This document shows positions 1 through 4,044 of a stretch of DNA of 6,895 bases, piece by piece. Positions within the stretch are counted from its first letter, which is position 1; every line of letters starts with the position of its first letter. A model generated the notes under the pieces. It had not been told where the DNA came from. It saw only the letters and a program-made list of their open reading frames with translations, and searched no databases. The stretch covers positions 1 through 6,895 of the forward strand of contig ONTY01000084.1 of the NCBI GenBank assembly GCA_900320815.1. Direction: 5' to 3'. This stretch comes from an uncultured Pseudomonadota bacterium (GTDB lineage: Bacteria > Pseudomonadota > Gammaproteobacteria > Burkholderiales > Burkholderiaceae_C). The position numbers and the translations under genes are program-made.

Positions 1-1
1 C

Positions 2-94
2 AGCACGCAGGTGATGAGCAAACTGATGCAGGGGCGCATGTACCCGCTCACGCTGGCAGGACTGGAGGAGGCGATGCGCGCGTTGGCGCGCTGA
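2..94 (+). CDS. 3' end of an unrecognised gene (partial)
   Basis: An open frame enters from the left edge and stops at TGA 92-94, leaving about 30 residues. The visible tail runs STQVMSKLMQGRMYPL and ends with GLEEAMRALAR. It looks like a soluble, helical C-terminus with no membrane segment or metal motif. Codon use is GC-rich, like the regulator downstream. I do not recognise the family. The gene is co-directional with the regulator at 527 but separated from it by 432 bp of inverted repeats, so shared transcription is doubtful. Upstream sequence is needed to name it. Confidence 0.6.
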   Translation, partial: STQVMSKLMQGRMYPLTLAGLEEAMRALAR

Positions 95-114
95 TACTCT
101 CGCTAAGAACATTT

Positions 115-136
115 TATTGCCGGCTTATATTGCCGG
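115..136. repeat. Tandem TATTGCCGG repeat forming a CCGGC/GCCGG stem
   Basis: TATTGCCGG occurs at 115-123 and again at 128-136, a direct repeat with a 13-bp period. The same stretch can pair CCGGC (120-124) with GCCGG (132-136) across a 7-nt AT loop. A related CCGGC-N7-GCCGG element lies on the far side of the regulator gene at 2000-2016, and an inverted version (TGCCGG/CCGGCA) lies at 236-256. This suggests a small dispersed palindromic element rather than a one-off terminator. Confidence 0.5.
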
Positions 137-154
137 TGATGGATTGATACTGTG

Positions 155-184
155 GCAGCAAGGCATTTCTTTCGGCCTTGCTGC
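155..184. other. Perfect 10-bp stem-loop
   Basis: GCAGCAAGGC (155-164) is exactly complementary to GCCTTGCTGC (175-184), with a 10-nt pyrimidine-rich loop. It is followed by another hairpin and not by a T-run, so it is not a standard intrinsic terminator. It lies 60 bp after the stop of the leftmost gene. It could protect that transcript's 3' end or be part of an uncharacterised RNA. Confidence 0.6.
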
Positions 185-186
185 GA

Positions 187-203
187 GCGCCCACAACGGG
201 CGC
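187..203. other. GCGCCC/GGGCGC stem-loop
   Basis: GCGCCC (187-192) pairs with GGGCGC (198-203) across the 5-nt loop ACAAC. It begins 2 nt after the preceding 10-bp stem-loop ends, so the two could stack in RNA. It runs directly into the 8-bp palindrome CCGTACGG (204-211). There is no T-tract. Confidence 0.5.
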
Positions 204-235
204 CCGTACGGCAAAATACCGGGGTATACGTCTCC

Positions 236-256
236 TGCCGGCGTATGCTACCGGCA
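236..256. repeat. TGCCGG/CCGGCA inverted repeat
   Basis: TGCCGG (236-241) is complementary to CCGGCA (251-256), leaving a 9-nt spacer. The sequence CCGGCAATG at its right end also occurs at 2014-2022 downstream of the regulator. This supports kinship among the CCGGC-type repeats on both sides of that gene. Confidence 0.5.
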
Positions 257-287
257 ATGCAACGCAAACACAAGCAGTATATGGAAA

Positions 288-305
288 GGCGTGATATATC
301 ACGCC
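288..305. promoter_or_regulatory. Perfect 18-bp palindrome
   Basis: GGCGTGATATATCACGCC reads identically on both strands with no spacer. A spacer-free GC-armed palindrome with an AT-rich centre is typical of a binding site for a symmetric dimeric DNA-binding protein. It would also make a hairpin if transcribed. It lies about 220 bp upstream of the regulator start and about 195 bp after the leftmost gene's stop. The protein that might bind it is unknown. It differs from the TTTGCAAA palindrome closer to the regulator, so it is probably not bound by the same protein. Confidence 0.5.
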
Positions 306-440
306 CTGCCACGCAGAAACACGCGCATCCAGCACCTTTTGCGCGCAGCGTTTTGTGTGCAGGCTGCAGCAGCCAGCGCCTGCTGGCACGGGACGCTTGA
401 GATTCGCAGAGTACGCATGCGCTGTGCCGGCGGCTGCGTC

Positions 441-446
441 TAAAAT
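441..446 (+). promoter_or_regulatory. Candidate -10 element for the regulator gene
   Basis: TAAAAT at 441-446 is the best -10-like hexamer in this otherwise GC-rich stretch. No good -35 hexamer sits 16-18 bp upstream. If used, transcription would start near 452. The palindrome at 467-496 would then lie in the early transcribed region, which fits repression by blocking. This is inference only. Confidence 0.3.
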
Positions 447-466
447 TTTGATGAAAGGCGGGCACA

Positions 467-496
467 CCTTGGCAACCTTTGCAAAGGTTGCGAAGG
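467..496. promoter_or_regulatory. Probable autoregulatory operator (TTTGCAAA palindrome)
   Basis: The core GCAACCTTTGCAAAGGTTGC (472-491) is a perfect 20-bp palindrome. It extends to 30 bp (CCTT at 467-470 against AAGG at 493-496) with a single mismatched pair, G471/G492. Its centre TTTGCAAA is, from memory, the recognition core of ScfR-type regulators: RamB of corynebacteria uses TTTGCAAA-like sites, and PccR of Rhodobacter uses paired TTTGCAAA sites. The gene starting 30 bp downstream encodes a member of that family, so autoregulation is the natural reading. Three TTTGCAAA-like units with a 9-bp period can be read across the site: 469-476, 478-485 and 487-494. Confidence 0.7.
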
Positions 497-526
497 CGCC
501 GCTTCAAAGCGTTTTTGTAAGTTGCG

Positions 527-1969
527 ATGAACAAGAAACTTTTGATGGGTATGCGGCTGCGGCGGCTGCGCGCGCAGCGCGGCATGTCGCAAAGCGCGCT
601 GGCGCAGGCGCTGGGGCTGTCGCCGAGTTATGTGAATCAGATTGAGCAAAACCAGCGCCCGCTCACCGCCGCCGTGCTGCTGCGGCTGGGGCGGGCGCTG
701 GGGGTGGATGTGCAGCAGTTTTCGGGCGATGAGGAGGCGCGGCTGGCTGCCGCGCTGCAGGAGGCGCTGGCGGATGCGCCTGAGGCGGTGACTTGGCCAG
801 AGATCCAGGAGGTGGCCGAGCAGATGCCCGCGCTGGCGCACGCGGTGCTGGCGCTGCACCGCCGCTGCCTGCATTTGAGCGAGCAGGTGGAGGCGCTGGC
901 GCAGTGTGTGGAGGGCGGCGGCAGGCAGGGCGATGGCACGGCGCTGGCGCCGCTGCACGCGGCGCCGTATGAGGCGGTGCGCGACTTCTTTTTTGCGCAC
1001 CACAACTACTTTGACGCGCTGGATCGCGCCGCTGAGAGCCTGGCGGAGGAGGCGGGGGTGCGCGGCGCGCTGCTGGCGCCGTGGCTGGAGCAGCGGCTGC
1101 AGCGGCGCCACGGCGTGCAGGTGGTGCGTGCGGCGGGCGATGCGCTGCCTGACAAGCGCCGCTTTGACCCCGCCGCGCGTCAACTGACGCTGGCAGCGCG
1201 GCTGGCGGTGGGGCAGCAGGCGTTTCAGATGGCGACGCAGCTGGCGCTGCTGGAGTTGGACGCGCAAATTGACGCGCTGGCGGCTGCGGCGCCCGGGCTG
1301 GCGGATGCGCAGGCCAGGCGGCTGGCGCGCATCGGGCTGGCAAATTACGCCGCCGGTGCGCTGCTGCTGCCGTATAGCGAGTTTCAAAGCGCCGCTGAAA
1401 GTCTGCGCCACGATATTGAACTGCTTGGACAGCGGTTTGGTATGGGGTTTGAGACGATTTGCCACCGATTGAGTACGATGCAGCGGCCTGGGGCGCCCGG
1501 TATTCCATTTTTTTTCGTGCGCGTGGATCGCGCGGGGAATATCTCAAAACGGCAGTCGGCGACGCATTTTCATTTTTCGCGCACTGGCGGCGCGTGCCCG
1601 CTGTGGAATGTGTATGAGGCGTTTGAGCAGCGTGGGCGCATTCTCGTGCAATTGGCGGCGATGCCTGACGGGCGGCGCTACCTGTGGATTGCGCGCAGTG
1701 TCGCGCACGGGCAGCCGGGCTGGGGGCGGGCGCAGCAGCAGTTTTCTATTGGTCTGGGGTGTGATGTGCGCTACGCACACCGCCTGGTGTATGCGCGGGG
1801 ACTGGATTTGAAAGACCCGCACGCCGCTACGCCCATTGGCATGGGCTGTCGCGTGTGCGAGCGCAGCGGCTGCCCGCAGCGCGCGTTCCCGTTTGCGGCG
1901 CGGGCGCTGCAAGTGGACGAAAACGCCAGCGGTTTTGCGCCGTATGGCGGGGCTGAGAGCGCGAATTGA
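527..1969 (+). CDS. ScfR/RamB-type transcriptional regulator (XRE HTH + IrrE-like + DUF2083)
   Basis: This 480-residue protein is a likely sensor-regulator of short-chain acyl-CoA metabolism. Residues about 9-63 form an XRE/HTH_3 domain, with SQSALAQALGLSPSYVNQIE and the following NQRPL as the classic recognition part. The middle, around residues 145-330, is an IrrE/ImmA-like region without a HExxH protease motif, as expected for this family. The C-terminal part matches DUF2083 and includes IPFFFVRVDRAGNISKR, HFHFSRTGGACPLWN and a cysteine cluster, GCRVCERSGCPQRAFP (C441, C444, C449). The N-terminus MNKKLLMGMRLRRLR fits family starts, although the ribosome site is weak (GTAAG at 517-521). Relatives control propionyl-CoA carboxylation, the methylcitrate cycle, or isocitrate lyase/malate synthase. 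No such target is visible here. The palindrome at 467-496 suggests autoregulation. The coding sequence is extremely GC-rich, visibly more so than clpA. Confidence 0.9.
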   Translation: MNKKLLMGMRLRRLRAQRGMSQSALAQALGLSPSYVNQIEQNQRPLTAAVLLRLGRALGVDVQQFSGDEEARLAAALQEALADAPEAVTWPEIQEVAEQMPALAHAVLALHRRCLHLSEQVEALAQCVEGGGRQGDGTALAPLHAAPYEAVRDFFFAHHNYFDALDRAAESLAEEAGVRGALLAPWLEQRLQRRHGVQVVRAAGDALPDKRRFDPAARQLTLAARLAVGQQAFQMATQLALLELDAQIDALAAAAPGLADAQARRLARIGLANYAAGALLLPYSEFQSAAESLRHDIELLGQRFGMGFETICHRLSTMQRPGAPGIPFFFVRVDRAGNISKRQSATHFHFSRTGGACPLWNVYEAFEQRGRILVQLAAMPDGRRYLWIARSVAHGQPGWGRAQQQFSIGLGCDVRYAHRLVYARGLDLKDPHAATPIGMGCRVCERSGCPQRAFPFAARALQVDENASGFAPYGGAESAN

Positions 1970-2047
1970 GCCGATTGTCTTTTGGTATGGCATTTCTTAC
2001 CGGCTAAAAATGCCGGCAATGATGCATCAATGTTGTGAGTATCTGAA
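1970..2047. other. Convergent intergenic gap with long hairpin, possible bidirectional terminator
   Basis: The regulator (plus) and the hemerythrin gene (minus) converge on this 78-bp gap. GGCATTT, a bulged C, then TTA (1989-1999) can pair with TAA-AAATGCC (2005-2014) around the loop CCGGC, giving a 10-bp stem. A perfect palindrome, TGATGCATCA, follows at 2020-2029. The position suits a shared terminator, but neither strand has a good U-tract after the stem, so that function is inferred from location. An alternative pairing, CCGGC/GCCGG (2000-2016), resembles the repeat upstream of the regulator. Confidence 0.45.
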
Positions 2048-2602
2048 TCAGCTCTGCTGTCGCCGTGCTGCCATTTCCTGTCCGGCGGCGGCAAGGTGCG
2101 CCGTGTCCAGCAGGGCGCGGGCTGCTGGGTAGGCCACTTCGTCTTCCAGCAGGATGTGGCGCTCGTAGGCGGTGATGAAGTCAAGCGCAAGCTGGCGCTG
2201 GCCGTCGCTGACGGGCGCGGGGGCGGGCGCGTCGCGCCACCCCAGCAGCACGGCGCGCAGGCGCTGCCACATCTCGTGCATGGCGATGTGGTCGGCGTGC
2301 AGCGTGGCAGCAGCCTGGCGCACGCGCGCATCAGGGTGCTGATGCAGCACGGGGAAGATGTGGCGCTCTTCGTCCGCGTGGTGGTGCGGGCCGGCCTGGT
2401 CAAAGTAGCGCAGCACGCTGCTGGCGGCGTCGCGGGTTTGCTGGCTGTGCCCGTGCTGCTCAATGTGTTCAATCAAGCGCGAGAGCAGAGCCAGGGAGCG
2501 GCGTACGCGCTCGTGGCAGGCGCCGAGCATCTCAAAGGGCTGCTCAAAGGAGGCAGCAGGGGCGGCAAAGCCGGGCAGGGCGACGGAGGTGGTGGTGCTC
2601 AT
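2048..2602 (-). CDS. Hemerythrin HHE-domain protein
   Basis: This 184-residue cytoplasmic protein is predicted to be a four-helix hemerythrin-like di-iron protein. Such proteins bind O2 or NO or take part in iron and oxidative-stress handling; the exact role cannot be told from sequence. Candidate metal ligands appear in the expected order: H30 (ACHERVRRS), H74/H75 with E78/E79 (HHHADEERHIFP), H105 and H109 (HADHIAMHEMW), then H149 and E153 (ERHILLEDE). I chose the ATG at 2602 because it gives the N-terminus MSTTTSVALPGFAAPAASFE, which resembles relatives, and because GAAGGAG (2620-2614) lies 11 nt upstream. An upstream in-frame ATG at 2626 would overlap the preceding stop. The gap from the DUF192 gene is only 16 bp, so the two are probably co-transcribed. 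Confidence 0.88.
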   Translation of the reverse strand: MSTTTSVALPGFAAPAASFEQPFEMLGACHERVRRSLALLSRLIEHIEQHGHSQQTRDAASSVLRYFDQAGPHHHADEERHIFPVLHQHPDARVRQAAATLHADHIAMHEMWQRLRAVLLGWRDAPAPAPVSDGQRQLALDFITAYERHILLEDEVAYPAARALLDTAHLAAAGQEMAARRQQS

Positions 2603-2618
2603 GGGGCGTGTGGCTCCT

Positions 2619-3113
2619 TCATTCATCGTCATCAGTCTGGCCGGGCAGACCGCGCACGCGCGCGCCGGCGCGGATGCCGCGCTGCGCAAACCAGCCCTGG
2701 TTCATTTCGAGCACATAGCGCACGGGGGCGGCGGAGCAGTGCGTGCGCTCATCCAGGGGCTGCATGTCGGCAAGATTGGCGATGCGTCCGTCCTCCAGGA
2801 TGAACGCAGCGGTGAGCGGGATGAGGGTGTCGCGCATCCAGAAGCACTGCACGCCCGCGCGCTCAAAGACAAAGAGCATGCCTTCGCCTTCGGGCAGCTC
2901 GCGCCGGTGCATCAGACCGGTGGCGCGCGCAGCTTCGCTGCTGGCGACTTGTGCGTCGATGCGCTGCCCCTCAACGGTGAGCCGCACGCGCGGCAGGCTC
3001 AATTGGGGCTGAGCGGCAGGAGGCTGCGCGGCGCAGGAGAGGGTGGCAAGGGCGCAGCACGCAGCAGCGGCGCTGGCGCGCAGGCGGAGGGTGTGGATGA
3101 TGGTGGTGTGCAT
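2619..3113 (-). CDS. Secreted DUF192 family protein
   Basis: This 164-residue protein belongs to DUF192 (PF02643), small usually exported proteins of unknown biochemical function. The N-terminus (MHTTIIHTLRLRASAAAACC, then ALATLSCAAQ) is a Sec-type signal sequence. Cys27 could be lipidated, but the residues before it (TLS) are a poor lipobox, so ordinary signal peptidase cleavage around 28-29 is equally possible. The domain fills residues about 40-156, with the diagnostic segments RATGLMHRRELPEGEGMLF, VQCFWMRDTLIPL, FILEDGRIANL and VRYVLEMNQGWFAQRGI. The ATG at 3113 is preferred over the longer frame from 3230, which would place an arginine-rich stretch before the signal and overlap the cold-shock gene. 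No strong ribosome site is visible. It lies between the cold-shock gene (34 bp upstream) and the hemerythrin gene. Confidence 0.88.
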   Translation of the reverse strand: MHTTIIHTLRLRASAAAACCALATLSCAAQPPAAQPQLSLPRVRLTVEGQRIDAQVASSEAARATGLMHRRELPEGEGMLFVFERAGVQCFWMRDTLIPLTAAFILEDGRIANLADMQPLDERTHCSAAPVRYVLEMNQGWFAQRGIRAGARVRGLPGQTDDDE

Positions 3114-3147
3114 GGCGCGTATTGTGGGTGCGAGTGGCTGGCTGGCT

Positions 3148-3378
3148 CTATAGGCGCTGCGGCGTGTGCGGCGCCGCAAGCGGACGGATGCGTGTGGCGA
3201 GTGGCCCTTTGGGGCCGAGGGCGAGGTCAAAGCTCACGCGGCAGCCTTCGCGCAAGATTTTGAAGCCGTCCATTTCAATGGCGGAGAAGTGGGCAAAGAC
3301 GTCTTGCCCGCCGCCATCGGGGGCGATGAAGCCGTAGCCCCTGGGGGCGCTGAACCATTTGACTGTTCCTTGTGGCAT
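3148..3378 (-). CDS. Cold-shock domain protein (CspA/CspD family)
   Basis: This 76-residue single-stranded nucleic-acid-binding protein has one cold-shock OB-fold. The sequence opens MPQGTVKWFSAPRGYGFIAP. RNP1 is present as RGYGFI (residues 13-18) and RNP2 as VFAHF (27-31), followed by SAI and the usual G-x-V-x-F strand (GCRVSF). It is slightly longer than the common 67-70 residues because of a short proline-containing tail. The ATG at 3378 is preferred over an in-frame TTG at 3399 because AAGGAG (3393-3388) lies 9 nt upstream. It is divergent from clpS, as cspD is from clpS-clpA in many proteobacteria. Family roles include RNA chaperoning or replication inhibition; which applies here is not decidable. 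Confidence 0.93.
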   Translation of the reverse strand: MPQGTVKWFSAPRGYGFIAPDGGGQDVFAHFSAIEMDGFKILREGCRVSFDLALGPKGPLATRIRPLAAPHTPQRL

Positions 3379-3447
3379 GGCCGCTGACTCCTTGAACAAT
3401 GCGGATGTGCGCTACCCAGTTGTGGTGCGCGCAAAAAGGGCGCCTTT

Positions 3448-3915
3448 ATGACTGCTCATGCTGACATGCCGCTTGCAGCCGCGCTGAAAATGCCAGCGCA
3501 CGCTGCGTGTGCAAGAATGCACCGCATGGCTGAGCAGCAGCCGGGCACTCCGGCATTCCCCCCATCTCCCTTCTCTTGCGCCCGCCAGCAGTTGGTCGCT
3601 GGCAGCGGCGTGCGCGCGCACAGTGAAGTGCTGGAAGCACCAGCGGCGGTGGAGCTGCGCGCACCGCCTATGTACCAAGTGGTGATGCTCAATGACGATT
3701 TCACGCCGATGGAGTTTGTGGTCGTCATCATCGAAGAGTTTTTCGGCCATGGGCGCGAAGCGGCGGTGCAGCTCATGCTGCGCGTGCACCATGAGGGGCG
3801 CGCAGTGTGCGGCGTCTACTCGCACGACGTGGCCGACACCAAGGCCGCGCAGGTGTGCGAGGCCGCGCGGGGTGCGGGGTATCCGCTGCAGTGCATCGTG
3901 GAGCCGGCGGCCTAA
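3448..3915 (+). CDS. clpS: ClpS, ATP-dependent protease adaptor
   Basis: ClpS binds proteins with destabilising N-terminal residues (Leu, Phe, Tyr, Trp) and delivers them to ClpAP. The conserved core begins at [19 protein letters not shown]82, D83, D84 and H114 ([13 protein letters not shown]) correspond to the alpha-amino-binding residues, and M88 to the side-chain gate. The end YPLQCIVEP is typical. Read from 3448 the protein is 155 residues, well above the 106 of E. coli, with about 75 residues before the core. The ATG at 3448 has AAGGG upstream, but the first 26 codons look poorly coding (AGA, TGT, CCA, several GCT). ATGs at 3517 or 3526 would give 132 or 129 residues, nearer to relatives. 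The start is therefore uncertain although the gene is not. clpA follows 129 bp downstream. Confidence 0.93.
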   Translation: MTAHADMPLAAALKMPAHAACARMHRMAEQQPGTPAFPPSPFSCARQQLVAGSGVRAHSEVLEAPAAVELRAPPMYQVVMLNDDFTPMEFVVVIIEEFFGHGREAAVQLMLRVHHEGRAVCGVYSHDVADTKAAQVCEAARGAGYPLQCIVEPAA

Positions 3916-3955
3916 GCTGCGGCACCTCCCGTTTTTCCCTTTCCCCCTTGAAACT

Positions 3956-3971
3956 GGGCGGCTGCCCGCCC
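3956..3971 (+). other. GGGCGG/CCGCCC hairpin between clpS and clpA
   Basis: A 6-bp all-GC stem with the tetraloop CTGC sits 40 bp after the clpS stop and about 73 bp before clpA. It is preceded by a pyrimidine-rich run (3927-3949) and is not followed by a U-tract, so it is not a full intrinsic terminator. It could partly attenuate read-through or stabilise the clpS message, which would set the ClpS:ClpA ratio. That role is inference. Confidence 0.4.
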
Positions 3972-4044
3972 ACATTGCGCGCTGCACCACCGGGCGCGTA
4001 AGCTCGAGGCCAGATTTCTCCATTGCAAAAACACGCGAAACGAC

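Larger units (their letters stand above)
95..526. other. Gene-free intergenic region rich in inverted repeats
   Basis: I see no credible gene in these 432 bp: the frames present have no family resemblance and no good ribosome site. The region does hold many inverted repeats. In order they are CCGGC/GCCGG (120-136), a perfect 10-bp stem (155-184), GCGCCC/GGGCGC (187-203), the 8-bp palindrome CCGTACGG (204-211), ATACC/GGTAT (216-227), TGCCGG/CCGGCA (236-256), an 18-bp palindrome (288-305) and a GC-rich nested repeat near 359-383. The regulator's promoter and operator occupy the last 90 bp. None of the hairpins has a convincing downstream T-tract, so simple termination does not explain them. A structured RNA or REP-like palindromic elements are possible. 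Confidence 0.7.

Noticed and set aside
103..585. Minus-strand open frame across the intergenic region
   Set aside because: It runs through the hairpins, operator and regulator start. The translation has scattered cysteines and arginines and no domain, and no ribosome site was seen.
440..1465. Long minus-strand open frame opposite the regulator gene
   Set aside because: It is rich in Arg, Gln, Pro and Leu with no recognisable domain, and is the antisense shadow of a well-supported plus-strand gene in very GC-rich DNA.
663..1547. Second minus-strand open frame over the regulator gene
   Set aside because: It has an Ala/Pro/Arg-repetitive translation with no family features and lies opposite conserved coding sequence.
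2463..3263. Plus-strand open frame opposite the hemerythrin and DUF192 genes
   Set aside because: The minus strand carries clear hemerythrin and DUF192 motifs. The plus translation is low-complexity Ala/Gly/Arg.
4022..4030. ATTGCAAAA upstream of clpA as a second regulator site
   Set aside because: It matches only one arm and is not palindromic, and short TTGCAAA-like strings occur by chance. No link between this regulator family and clpA is known to me.
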